64,000 bases of DNA from DYRG01 sp041161065 (GTDB lineage: Bacteria > Pseudomonadota > Gammaproteobacteria > Beggiatoales > Beggiatoaceae), in the NCBI GenBank assembly GCA_041161065.1, contig JBEAVE010000030.1, forward strand, positions 101,606 through 165,605, read 5' to 3'. The translations under genes were made by a program, and so were the position numbers. Within the stretch, counting starts at the first letter, position 1, and every line of letters begins with the position of its first letter. Below, piece after piece: positions 9,546-18,347 of this stretch. Under the pieces are notes generated by a model, which was given only the letters and a program-made list of their open reading frames with translations, had not been told where the DNA came from and did not search any database.

Positions 9546-9697
9546 GTGTGCAATACTCTATTAAAATAAAAAGATGCTATGCGTTTCAGTCAATAAAGTA
9601 AATAATAGCCCATTCGCCCGCTGTAAGACTAGAAAACTTCGCATTATAATGACCTACCTTTAACAAACATCTATGTCGTATAGATTAGGTTAAGACG

Positions 9698-11992
9698 ATG
9701 AAAACGCTAGATTTTATTAAAATGATTAGCCTGATAATCGGATTGAGTTTGCCGACAATCCCCGCCCACGCCACCGATTCGCAACCCATTAAAATCGGGA
9801 TTATCTCCCAACCGCCGCTCTTTTTTACCGACGCAGCGGGATATGTGCAGGGATTTTACGTGGATTTGTTAGAAGATTTCAAACAACGTGAGAAACTCAA
9901 CATTTCTTACAGCACCCTTAAAATAGAAGAAGTCCGTGCAAAATTGGAAAACAACGAAATCGATATCGCCTTCGGTTTAGAACAAACACCAGAATTAACA
10001 ACTCAACTCGATTTCTCAAAACAACACATCAATGTCAATTGGGGCGTAGTTTATGTTCACGAATTATACGGTCCGCCCATTCATACGGTTTTTGATCTTC
10101 ATAACAAAACCATCGCTATTAAAACCGATGATCCCAAAGGCATAGCCCTCAAAAAATACTGCTTTCTATTTAGAATAAACTGCTCATTTGAAACCTTCGA
10201 TTCTTACCGAAAAGTATTAGAAGCCGTTACCAATCAAATTGTCGACGCAGGTGTTACAAATAATTTTCAATCCGAAACCGATACTAAATCTTTGTGGAAA
10301 ACCCCAATGATTTTTGATGTAGTTGAATTAAAAGCCGCCATTACAAAGGGTAAAAATCCTCAACTTTTAGACAAAATAGATCGCTATCTCGAAAAAACTC
10401 AAAAAACGCCCGGCAATACTCTGCATCAAATTCAATCGCGTTGGTTGTCTCCTAATTTGGGAACAGCGTCCTATCAAATCCACCCCTCTGAATTAAAAAG
10501 AGAAATTAAACAATGGTTGCCTTCTATTTTAACCGCGCTTGCCATTGTTCTTTTGATACCCGCTTTAATCGTTTATCTTTTAACAAACCTTAAATTTAGG
10601 CGCAAAATTTCTCAAATGGTCGATGAAAAAAATCGTTTGCAAATCGATGAAAATAAATACCGTAATTTAGTAGAAAATGTTCCGTATGGTTTTGAAGAAC
10701 TTTCTTTAGATGGTACGATTTTATTCGCAAACACCGCCGCCCATCATATTCGGCGTTACAATTATGGCGAATTAAATGGTAAATCGATTATAGATATGAT
10801 TGCTGACGATGAACAAAAAAAAGCCATTACCGAGTTATTAAATTTAATCAACAAAGACCCGCCCGAACGCCTTTCAAATACGTCTTATCCTATTATAAGA
10901 AAAGATAACAAAATGGGAGAAATTCGCGTTGAATGGCATTACAAACTAGATATTCAAGGTCGCCCCATTGGACTTTACACGGCAATTACCGATATAACGG
11001 GATTGCGTGAAACCAAAGATAAAATCAAAAACTACCATTCTGATTTGAAGAAAACCGCTGATGAACGTGCAGAAGAACTGAAACAAGTTTATAATGATTT
11101 ATTGATTACAGCAGCGGTATTTGAAAATACGGCGGAAGGGATTTTAGTCATCGGATTAGAAGGGGAAATTCAAACCGTTAATCCTGCGTTTAGCAAAATT
11201 ACGGGTTACGATAAAGAAAACATTGTTGAAAAACCGTTAAATTTATTAACTTCTCCGAAACAACACATTGATTTTTTTGGTAAAATCAAAAACAATTTAG
11301 AACAAAAAGGCAGTTGGCAAGGAGAACTAATGAATCGTCGCCAAAATGGTCAAAATTATCCTGCGTGGTTATCTTTGAATGCGGTTCAAAATGCGCATGG
11401 GGTTGCGACTCAATATGTTGCTCTATTAAGTGATATTACAAAACGCAAACAAACTGAATATCAAATTTGGAAACAAGCAAACTTTGATGCGCTTACGCAA
11501 TTACCTAATCGACATTTATTTCACCAACGTTTGGCGCAAGCGATTACACACGCCTCAAACAAGAAAACCTTGGCGGCGTTAATGTTCATTGATTTAGACC
11601 ATTTCAAACAGGTGAATGATACTTTAGGACACGATGCGGGTGATGAACTATTAATTCAGGTTACACAACGTTTGAGCAATTCGATAAGAAAGGGTGACAC
11701 GGTTGCTCGAATGGGCGGTGATGAATTTACGGTAATTTTGCCCGAAATGGAAACTGCCGACATCGCTAAAAAAATCGCCCAACAAATTTTAGTTGGATTA
11801 AATCAATCTTTTCAATTAAAATTAGGCGAAGTCCATATTTCTGGATCAATTGGAATTGTGGTTTATCCAGACGATGGACAAGATATTACAACATTACTAA
11901 AAAAAGCTGATATCGCGATGTATAAAATTAAAGAACATGGACGAAATGGATTTTATTTTTATACTGATTTACCTCAAACAACTGACGATTAG
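9698..11992 (+). CDS. Membrane diguanylate cyclase: SBP3-PAS-PAS-GGDEF
   Basis: 764 residues. A signal peptide (about 1-25, cleavage near AHA) leads a periplasmic family 3 solute-binding domain (about 30-250, starting IKIGIISQPPLFF), like the sensor domains of BvgS/EvgS. One membrane helix follows at about 271-295, then a coiled linker, PAS (about 320-440), PAS (about 465-585) and GGDEF (about 595-755). The active-site GGDEF is exact at residues 673-677. The allosteric I-site RxxD (R664-K-G-D667) lies five residues before it, so product inhibition is likely. It should make c-di-GMP in response to a periplasmic small ligand such as an amino acid. No EAL domain or cognate phosphodiesterase is nearby. 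The gap to apaH is nine bases, which suggests co-transcription. Confidence 0.9.
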   Translation: MKTLDFIKMISLIIGLSLPTIPAHATDSQPIKIGIISQPPLFFTDAAGYVQGFYVDLLEDFKQREKLNISYSTLKIEEVRAKLENNEIDIAFGLEQTPELTTQLDFSKQHINVNWGVVYVHELYGPPIHTVFDLHNKTIAIKTDDPKGIALKKYCFLFRINCSFETFDSYRKVLEAVTNQIVDAGVTNNFQSETDTKSLWKTPMIFDVVELKAAITKGKNPQLLDKIDRYLEKTQKTPGNTLHQIQSRWLSPNLGTASYQIHPSELKREIKQWLPSILTALAIVLLIPALIVYLLTNLKFRRKISQMVDEKNRLQIDENKYRNLVENVPYGFEELSLDGTILFANTAAHHIRRYNYGELNGKSIIDMIADDEQKKAITELLNLINKDPPERLSNTSYPIIRKDNKMGEIRVEWHYKLDIQGRPIGLYTAITDITGLRETKDKIKNYHSDLKKTADERAEELKQVYNDLLITAAVFENTAEGILVIGLEGEIQTVNPAFSKITGYDKENIVEKPLNLLTSPKQHIDFFGKIKNNLEQKGSWQGELMNRRQNGQNYPAWLSLNAVQNAHGVATQYVALLSDITKRKQTEYQIWKQANFDALTQLPNRHLFHQRLAQAITHASNKKTLAALMFIDLDHFKQVNDTLGHDAGDELLIQVTQRLSNSIRKGDTVARMGGDEFTVILPEMETADIAKKIAQQILVGLNQSFQLKLGEVHISGSIGIVVYPDDGQDITTLLKKADIAMYKIKEHGRNGFYFYTDLPQTTDD

Positions 11993-12001
11993 TAGAAAAC
12001 G

Positions 12002-12847
12002 ATGGCAACTTATGCAATAGGAGATATTCACGGTTGTTATGATCCATTACAACGGTTATTAGAACAGATTTGTTTTGATCCGACGGTGGATAAGATTTGG
12101 ACAACGGGTGATTTGGTTAATCGTGGCGAGCAATCATTAAAAGTTTTACGTTTATTCAAAGCGTTAGGCGATCGAGCGATTGCGGTAATGGGTAATCATG
12201 ATTTACATTTATTAGCCAATGTATTTGGAAATAGCAGCCGTTTCAATCCCGACAAAGATACCTTTCAAGAAATATTTGACGCGCCCGATCGAGAAGAACT
12301 CATTGAATGGATACGACAGCGACCGTTTTTACATTATGATAAGAAATTAAATTTTGGGTTAATTCACGCGGGACTTCCTCCGCAATGGTCTTTTAAAGAA
12401 GCGAAGAAATACGCTAAAGAAATTGAGAAAGTTATTCGTGGAGAAAAGTGCCGCGAGTTTCTACAAAATCTTTACGCAAAAGTTGATTATCGATGGTCAG
12501 AAGAACTGAAAGAAAAAAAACGTTTACAATTTATTGCAGCGAGTTTTACGCGGTTACGTTATTGTGATGAACAAGGTTGTTTAATGCCCAAAAATAAATT
12601 ACGTCCGACTCATATTTTAGGTACTAAAGAAGAAGGTTTCCCTTGGTTTAATCACCCGCAGAGGAAATCAAATCAAGAACGGATTATTTTTGGGCATTGG
12701 GCGGCGTTAGGATTACACATTTCTCCGACGGTTTATGCGTTAGATAGTGGTTGTGTTTGGGGCGGCTGTTTGACGGCACTGAGATTGGAAGATGAACAAT
12801 TATTTCAAGTGGGTTGTCCGCAGATTTGTACGCCTGATGTAGATTAA
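12002..12847 (+). CDS. apaH: Symmetrical bis(5'-nucleosyl)-tetraphosphatase
   Basis: 281 residues, matching the ApaH family. The calcineurin-type metallophosphatase motifs are clear: GDIHGCYD (about 7-14), GDLVNRG (about 37-43) and GNHDLHLLA (about 63-71). Downstream metal ligands lie in NFGLIHAGLPPQW and IIFGHWAALG. It hydrolyses Ap4A to two ADP and has mRNA-decapping activity on Np4-capped RNA in E. coli. The usual partners ksgA/apaG are absent; here it sits between a diguanylate cyclase and moaB. Confidence 0.95.
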   Translation: MATYAIGDIHGCYDPLQRLLEQICFDPTVDKIWTTGDLVNRGEQSLKVLRLFKALGDRAIAVMGNHDLHLLANVFGNSSRFNPDKDTFQEIFDAPDREELIEWIRQRPFLHYDKKLNFGLIHAGLPPQWSFKEAKKYAKEIEKVIRGEKCREFLQNLYAKVDYRWSEELKEKKRLQFIAASFTRLRYCDEQGCLMPKNKLRPTHILGTKEEGFPWFNHPQRKSNQERIIFGHWAALGLHISPTVYALDSGCVWGGCLTALRLEDEQLFQVGCPQICTPDVD

Positions 12848-12882
12848 GGTATTTTTTGAGCAACATTAAAGGAAATAAAGGT

Positions 12883-13422
12883 ATGCAACACGCACACACC
12901 GATGATTCGCCCCGTCAATTTATTGCACTCAATATTGCGGTTTTAACGGTTTCAGATTCTCGCACGGAAGAAAACGATACGTCGGGAAAAACTTTAGTGC
13001 AACGCCTGCAAGATGCGGGACACGTGTTGGCGGACAAATTGATTGTCCCCGATGACAAACATCAAATCCGCGCGGCGGTTTCTTTGTGGATTGCAAATCC
13101 TAATATTCAAGCCATTATTACAACGGGAGGAACTGGGATTACTGGGCGTGATGGAACGCCTGAAGCTGTCGAGGTTTTATTGGATAAGAAAATTGATGGA
13201 TTTGGTGAATTATTTCGGACAATTTCGTTAGAGGAAATCGGCACTTCTACCATTCAATCGCGGGCATTGGCGGGGGTTTCAAATGCGACATGTGTGTTTT
13301 GTTTGCCGGGATCGTCGGGAGCTTGCAAAACGGGTTGGGACAAATTGATTCAACCCCAATTAGATTATCGCACGCGCCCTTGCAATTTAGTGGAACTGAT
13401 GCCGAGAATGTTAGAGAAATAA
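12883..13422 (+). CDS. moaB: Molybdenum cofactor biosynthesis protein B
   Basis: 179 residues from the chosen ATG at 12883, which has AAAGGA 9-14 bases upstream; a TTG nine codons earlier in the same frame has no such support. The MoaB/Mog fold is evident: IAVLTVSDSRTEENDTSGK, then ITTGGTGITGRDGTPEA (the MPT-binding TGGTG loop) and CLPGSSGACKTGWDKLI. It is involved in molybdopterin adenylylation. With the XdhC-family gene at 39.2 kb, it is one of only two Moco-linked genes visible. Confidence 0.93.
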   Translation: MQHAHTDDSPRQFIALNIAVLTVSDSRTEENDTSGKTLVQRLQDAGHVLADKLIVPDDKHQIRAAVSLWIANPNIQAIITTGGTGITGRDGTPEAVEVLLDKKIDGFGELFRTISLEEIGTSTIQSRALAGVSNATCVFCLPGSSGACKTGWDKLIQPQLDYRTRPCNLVELMPRMLEK

Positions 13423-13440
13423 ACATTTCTAGGCTTTTTT
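13413..13440 (+). terminator. Weak intrinsic terminator after moaB
   Basis: AGAAAT (13415-13420), loop AAAC, ATTTCT (13425-13430), then AGGC and a run of six T. The stem is short and A/T-only, so termination would be inefficient. It begins inside the last codons of moaB. Confidence 0.4.
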
Positions 13441-13548
13441 ATTTGCAGAGCATTCTGTTATGCGTGACCAATCCAACGGGATTTTTCCATCTATCGGTGA
13501 ATCCTGTTAAAATCTACCCAAATTTTTTAGATTTCGAGAGGATTCGTC

Positions 13549-14643
13549 ATGCAAATAAAATATGTCGGGATTTTGGTGCTTGGGTTGTTGAGCGCGTCGT
13601 GCGGGCAGCTTCAGTATGCTCCTGAAAATTCAACCAATTCGCCCCCGCTTGCCACCACCGAACCAAATTCTGGCAAACCCACCGTTTTTATCTATGACCC
13701 TTTAACGGGTACGTCCATTCCGCAGGAAAAAAATCCTTCAGAAACAACCGCTTCAACCAGTGACACCGCGATTTACACCGTTAAAAAGGGAGATACGGTT
13801 TATTCAATCGGTCGGGCGTATCACCTTGTTCCGTCAGATATTATTGCGTGGAATGGTTTAACGCCCCCGTATAATTTGTCGATCGGGCAAACGCTGAGAT
13901 TGCGCGGCGTGCCAACGGATTCGTCGCCCTCATCGCCCACTATCGTGCCATCATCATCTGGAACGTATTATGTCCGCAAAGGGGATACGGTTTATTCGAT
14001 TGCCAAACGACACGGCTGCGATCCGCAAGATATTTTGGCGTGGAATGGGTTGAGTTCGCCGAATAATTTGCAGGAAGGGCAGGCGTTGCGCGTTGTGCCG
14101 TCAAAAACCGCCGCCAAATCCATTGCGAAAAAACCCGCGCCCGCGAATCTTGCCAATCACACCGTTGCGGCAAATGAAACGTTGTACAGTATCGCTAAAC
14201 GTTATGGACAGGACGTGGAAGAAGTTGCCCATTTGAACGATTTATCAACACCTTACGTTTTGACAGTTGGACAAATTTTGCGAGTTAAAGCGGTGGCGAG
14301 TGCTGCAAAACCTAAAAAGCTCAAAACCACTAAAAAACCCGTTCAGTCTAAATCGGCTAAACCCCTAAAAACCGTTAAAAAACAATCCACAACCGCTGAC
14401 GATGAAGCCGACGACAAATCCGATAAATCCGAAGAAAACGCTAAACCGACCAAAACCGCTTCCTCTTCAAATTCGAAAAGTAGCGGCGGCTTTGAAATTA
14501 TCCGCCACAAAGTGGTCAGCGGCGACACCCTCGACAGCATCGCCAGCAAACACGGGCAAAAAGTCGAAGATGTGGGTTTGTGGAACGGCATCGCGCCCCC
14601 TTATTCCGTTCAAGAAGGGCAAATCATCTTGATTTATAAATGA
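13549..14643 (+). CDS. Four-LysM envelope protein, probable lipoprotein
   Basis: 364 residues. The N-terminus MQIKYVGILVLGLLSASCG looks like a lipoprotein signal, but the residue at -3 is Ser rather than Leu, so lipidation is likely rather than certain. Four LysM domains are present, at about 75-119, 139-182, 202-246 and 317-364. Each has a GDT(V/L)xSI-type start (third variant NETLYSI), a WNGL/LNDL centre and a GQ.L final strand. A lysine/alanine-rich linker (about 247-310) separates the third and fourth. There is no catalytic domain, so it is a peptidoglycan-binding scaffold. It overlaps the nlpD-like gene by four bases (ATGA), implying translational coupling and probably joint function in cell-wall hydrolase control. 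Confidence 0.85.
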   Translation: MQIKYVGILVLGLLSASCGQLQYAPENSTNSPPLATTEPNSGKPTVFIYDPLTGTSIPQEKNPSETTASTSDTAIYTVKKGDTVYSIGRAYHLVPSDIIAWNGLTPPYNLSIGQTLRLRGVPTDSSPSSPTIVPSSSGTYYVRKGDTVYSIAKRHGCDPQDILAWNGLSSPNNLQEGQALRVVPSKTAAKSIAKKPAPANLANHTVAANETLYSIAKRYGQDVEEVAHLNDLSTPYVLTVGQILRVKAVASAAKPKKLKTTKKPVQSKSAKPLKTVKKQSTTADDEADDKSDKSEENAKPTKTASSSNSKSSGGFEIIRHKVVSGDTLDSIASKHGQKVEDVGLWNGIAPPYSVQEGQIILIYK

Positions 14644-15320
14644 AAATTGTCCTTGCGTTCGCGGTGGTGATGGGTGTGGTGGGGTGCGCGGTTCAGCCAC
14701 CCACGCCTCTCGATTCGCCGCCAAAAACCGTCAAAACTCCGCCTTCGCCCGATGTTGTGCACTATCGAGTGAGGCGCGGCGACACGCTGTTTAATATCGC
14801 GCGACGTTACGGATTGAAAGCCGCAGAAATCGCAACGTGGAATGCACTCAGCGCGCCTTATCGATTGCAAGTCGGACAGCTTTTACGCCTGTTAAAACAA
14901 CCCGTTACCCGATCAACGCCGCGATTTTTGCCGTCCGAAAATTGTTCGCAACCCGTTCAATGGCAATTGCCAACCAGTGGGCGGATTATTCGCACTATTT
15001 CGCGGAATGGACGGCAAGGCATTGAAATTTATGGTAATTTTTCGCAAACGGTATTTGCTGCCGCCGACGGACAAGTGGCTTACAGCGGAAATGGCGTGCA
15101 AGGTTATACGGGCGGGTTAATTATTTTAAATCATTCAACGGGTTGGCGCAGCGTGTACGCGCATAATCAACAGCGATTGGTCACAAAAGACACCTTCGTG
15201 AAACGCGGGCAACCCATCGCAACATTGGGCGTGAATCAACGCCGCCGTCCTGTTTTGCATTTTGAAATCCGTTGTGGGCGCAACACATTGAATCCACTGC
15301 TTTATTTATCGGGGAATTAG
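14640..15320 (+). CDS. nlpD: NlpD-like LysM/LytM lipoprotein (degenerate M23)
   Basis: 226 residues. Signal peptide with a good lipobox (GVVGC, Cys16), one LysM domain (about 41-85, RVRRGDTLFNIARRYG) and a LytM/M23 domain (about 105-224). The zinc-ligand motifs of active M23 peptidases are missing: no HxxxD in the first strand (it reads SGRIIRTISRNGRQGIE), and the usual HxH is VLHFE. This is the state of E. coli NlpD, an activator of amidase AmiC rather than an enzyme. Its place directly before rpoS is the conserved gammaproteobacterial order. It is shorter than E. coli NlpD (379 aa); the spacer between LysM and LytM is reduced. Confidence 0.88.
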   Translation: MKIVLAFAVVMGVVGCAVQPPTPLDSPPKTVKTPPSPDVVHYRVRRGDTLFNIARRYGLKAAEIATWNALSAPYRLQVGQLLRLLKQPVTRSTPRFLPSENCSQPVQWQLPTSGRIIRTISRNGRQGIEIYGNFSQTVFAAADGQVAYSGNGVQGYTGGLIILNHSTGWRSVYAHNQQRLVTKDTFVKRGQPIATLGVNQRRRPVLHFEIRCGRNTLNPLLYLSGN

Positions 15321-15322
15321 CC

Positions 15323-16279
15323 GTGACAGAAGAAGACTTTGATCCTTCAGAAAGCGATTTAGCCTTTTTGGAAAATGTTGAAGAAAATGCCCTTTTAACG
15401 CTCGATAATGTAGAGGAACTTTCTAAATCAAATGTTTCAAATTCCGAACCCGATGCCATGCATTTGTACTTGCAAGAAATTGGAGCAATTCCTCTTTTAA
15501 CACCCGCAGAGGAAATACAATTGGCGCGGCAGGTTTGTCAGGGTAACAAAAAAGCCACTCAACAAATGATCGAAGCTAATCTACGTTTAGTTGTAAAAAT
15601 CGCGCGCCGTTATTTGAATCGAGGTATGCCGTTCTTAGATTTAATTGAGGAAGGTAATATCGGTTTAATTCGAGCAGTTCAAAAGTTTGATCCCGAACGC
15701 GGTTTTCGTTTCTCAACCTATGCAACGTGGTGGATTCGACAAACCATTGAACGCGCCTTAATGAACCAAACTCGAATGATTCGTTTGCCCGTACATATTA
15801 TTTCTGAAATTAACAAATATTTACGCACATCGAGAACCCTTAAACATCATTTGCAACGTGAACCCACCAATGAAGAAGTTGCTCACCATTTAGAAAAGCC
15901 GTTGCACTCCGTTCAACGAATGATCGAATTATTAGAACCTGTCGCGTCCGCAGATACCCCCAGAACGGACGATCTTGATAAGTCGTTGCTCGATACAATT
16001 CCAGATGATTACAACCCAGAACCCAGCTACTGTATTGAAAAATCAGATATGGATCGACAATTAACCGTTTGGTTGTCGCAACTCTCTGAAAAACAACGTA
16101 CTGTGATGGAATTGCGTTTTGGTTTGAAATCTTCAGAACCGCTCACTTTAGAGAAAACAGGTGAGAAAATGGGGATTACTCGAGAACGGACTCGTCAAAT
16201 CCAAATTGATGCACTTTCAAAGCTCCGCCAATTATTAGAACATGACGGAATATCTGCTCACGAATTGCTCTACAAATGA
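15323..16279 (+). CDS. rpoS: RNA polymerase sigma factor RpoS (sigma-38)
   Basis: 318 residues from a GTG start at 15323. I chose it because GGGGA lies 9-13 bases upstream (inside the end of nlpD) and because an earlier in-frame start would run 17 codons into nlpD. Region 1.2 (DAMHLYLQEIGAIPLLT), region 2 (EANLRLVVKIARRYLNRGMPFLDLIEEGNIGL and the -10 recognition FSTYATWWIRQTIERA), region 3 and region 4 with the helix-turn-helix MGITRERTRQIQIDAL are all intact. It lacks the long 1.1 region of RpoD, which with the nlpD neighbour identifies it as RpoS, the stationary-phase and general stress factor. The acidic N-terminus is somewhat extended. Confidence 0.95.
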   Translation: MTEEDFDPSESDLAFLENVEENALLTLDNVEELSKSNVSNSEPDAMHLYLQEIGAIPLLTPAEEIQLARQVCQGNKKATQQMIEANLRLVVKIARRYLNRGMPFLDLIEEGNIGLIRAVQKFDPERGFRFSTYATWWIRQTIERALMNQTRMIRLPVHIISEINKYLRTSRTLKHHLQREPTNEEVAHHLEKPLHSVQRMIELLEPVASADTPRTDDLDKSLLDTIPDDYNPEPSYCIEKSDMDRQLTVWLSQLSEKQRTVMELRFGLKSSEPLTLEKTGEKMGITRERTRQIQIDALSKLRQLLEHDGISAHELLYK

Positions 16280-16285
16280 ACTATT

Positions 16286-16957
16286 ATGAAATTACTTGCT
16301 TTAGATACCTCGACCGATGCCTGTTCTTGTGCGTTACAAATCCATCAAGAAATCATTTTTGTGGAAGAAATTGCTCCCCGCCGTCATGCCGAATTGATTT
16401 TAGAAATGGTTGATCATTTATTTGTAGAAAGCGGACTTTCTCCCACTGAATTAGATGCCGTTGCTTTTGGTTGTGGACCCGGAAGTTTCACTGGTATTCG
16501 CATTGCAACGGGCGTTACACAAGGCATTGCATTTGGATTAGAAATCCCCGTTATTCCGATTTCAACTTTAGCGATTCTTGCGCAAGGAGCATATCATGTT
16601 CACAATGATTGCAAAAATGTGTTAGTTGCAATTGATGCCAGAATGAATGAAGTTTATTGGGGGGAATATCAACTTTATGAAAATATAATGCGATTACAAG
16701 GTGAGGAAATAGTGAGCAAACCTGAGCATTTGCCCACTATAAAAACAACATCATATTATGGTGTTGGAAATGGTTGGAAAAGTTATCAACCGCTTTTAAT
16801 GCCACAGTTTGAACCTAATTTAATTAATGTAATCGATGAGCCTTATCCTTTTGCAAAAAATATGTTACCCTTAGCTATTCGCGCATTTGAAGAAAATAAT
16901 GTCGTTTCTGTAGAACAAGCCTTGCCCATTTATTTGAGAAACCAAGTTACTTTTTGA
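16286..16957 (+). CDS. tsaB: tRNA t6A biosynthesis protein TsaB
   Basis: 223 residues of the ASKHA fold: MKLLALDTSTDACSCAL at the start, then VAFGCGPGSFTGIRIATGVTQGIAFGLEIPVIPIS, the hallmark of TsaB/YeaZ. It is the inactive paralogue of TsaD that scaffolds the TsaBDE complex for threonylcarbamoyladenosine at tRNA position 37. Six bases after rpoS. Confidence 0.95.
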   Translation: MKLLALDTSTDACSCALQIHQEIIFVEEIAPRRHAELILEMVDHLFVESGLSPTELDAVAFGCGPGSFTGIRIATGVTQGIAFGLEIPVIPISTLAILAQGAYHVHNDCKNVLVAIDARMNEVYWGEYQLYENIMRLQGEEIVSKPEHLPTIKTTSYYGVGNGWKSYQPLLMPQFEPNLINVIDEPYPFAKNMLPLAIRAFEENNVVSVEQALPIYLRNQVTF

Positions 16958-16965
16958 TTAAAAAT

Positions 16966-18342
16966 ATGCCACATTTATTGATTTCTGCTGCCCATAAATC
17001 TTCTGGTAAAACTACCTTGAGTATTGGTTTGTGTGCTGCTCTCAAACAACGCGGTTTAATTGTGCAACCTTTCAAAAAAGGACCCGATTATATCGATCCG
17101 CTTTGGTTAAGTGAAGCGGCTGGAAATCCTTGTTATAACTTAGATTTTTACACCATGTCAAAAGAAGAAATCATTAAATTAATGGTTTGTCGTTCTCAAC
17201 ATAGTGATATTTCTCTGATTGAAGCAAATAAGGGTTTGTATGATGGTTTAGATTTAGATGGAAGCAACAGTAATGCAGCCTTAGCAAAATTGGTAAATGC
17301 GCCGGTAATTTTAGTATTAAGTACCAAAGGAATGACTCGAGGAATTGCGCCGTTAATTTTAGGGTATCAACAGTTTGATAAAGATATTCATATTGCGGGC
17401 GTAATTTTGAATCAAGTGGGGGGTTCTCGCCATGAATCAAAATTGAGAGCAATTATTGAGCATTATACCGACATTTCAGTGATTGGTGCGGTGCAATTTA
17501 ATCCTCAATTGAATATTGATGAACGGCATTTGGGTTTAATGCCAAGTAATGAAATAAAAGCAGTACAACTTAAAATAAATACGATTGCAAATATTGTTTC
17601 AAACTCTGTAAATTTAGATCAATTATTAACGTTAGCTAATTTTAGTGCACCCACTGTAACAACTTGTTCAAAGAAAACAAATAAAAAAACGCATTTACGG
17701 TTGGGTATTTTGCGAGATCAAGCATTTGGTTTTTATTACCCTGAAGATTTAGAAAATTTACAGCATCTCGGCGCAGAATTGGTTTTCATTAACGCATTGC
17801 ATGATCAACAATTACCTAATCTTGATGGTTTGTTTATTGGGGGGGGATTTCCTGAAATGTATGCAGAGCAACTTTCCTCTAATATGGGTTTGAAAAAAGC
17901 GATTTACAATGCGATAGAAAACAATTTACCCGTTTATGCAGAATGTGGTGGTTTGATGTATTTGGCAAAGCATTTGATTATTAGAGAAAAAGCATTTGAA
18001 ATGGTGGGCGCATTAGATTTGGATACACAAATGTTTGAACGTCCACAAGGTCGAGGTTATGTGCATTTGCAGGAAACAGGAAATGGTTTGTGGAAATTAG
18101 AAAATTCAAATGAAAAATCCGCCACTTTCGCCGCCCACGAATTTCATTATTCTAAAGCAATTAACATTTCTCCAAACTTGCAATTTGCTTATCAGGTTTT
18201 GAGAGGAATGGGGGTTGATGGAAAGCATGATGGTATTGTGTATAAAAATACCTTGGCTTCCTATTCTCATTTGAGAACCGTCGAGAACAATGCGTGGACA
18301 AATCGTTTTATCAATTTCATAGAAAACACTAAACAAAAGTAA
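16966..18342 (+). CDS. cobB: Cobyrinate a,c-diamide synthase (CobB/CbiA)
   Basis: 458 residues from the ATG at 16966; a TTG four codons earlier overlaps the tsaB stop and is less likely. The N-terminal dethiobiotin-synthetase-like domain has the P-loop AAHKSSGKTTLSIG (about 6-19) and KKGPDYIDPLW. The C-terminal class I glutamine amidotransferase domain has LFIGGGFPEMYAEQL and the nucleophile cysteine in YAECGGLMYL, with a final AAHEFHYS histidine. It amidates the a and c side chains of cobyrinic acid using glutamine and ATP in B12 synthesis. No other cob/cbi gene and no cobalamin riboswitch is visible nearby, so the rest of the pathway must lie elsewhere or be incomplete. Confidence 0.92.
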   Translation: MPHLLISAAHKSSGKTTLSIGLCAALKQRGLIVQPFKKGPDYIDPLWLSEAAGNPCYNLDFYTMSKEEIIKLMVCRSQHSDISLIEANKGLYDGLDLDGSNSNAALAKLVNAPVILVLSTKGMTRGIAPLILGYQQFDKDIHIAGVILNQVGGSRHESKLRAIIEHYTDISVIGAVQFNPQLNIDERHLGLMPSNEIKAVQLKINTIANIVSNSVNLDQLLTLANFSAPTVTTCSKKTNKKTHLRLGILRDQAFGFYYPEDLENLQHLGAELVFINALHDQQLPNLDGLFIGGGFPEMYAEQLSSNMGLKKAIYNAIENNLPVYAECGGLMYLAKHLIIREKAFEMVGALDLDTQMFERPQGRGYVHLQETGNGLWKLENSNEKSATFAAHEFHYSKAINISPNLQFAYQVLRGMGVDGKHDGIVYKNTLASYSHLRTVENNAWTNRFINFIENTKQK

Positions 18343-18347
18343 AAAAC

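Noticed and set aside
12856..12882. TTG start for moaB
   Set aside because: The nine extra residues have no family counterpart and the ATG at 12883 has a good ribosome-binding site.
15272..15322. Earlier rpoS start inside nlpD
   Set aside because: A 17-codon extension is read from the nlpD coding region in another frame; GTG at 15323 has GGGGA at proper distance.
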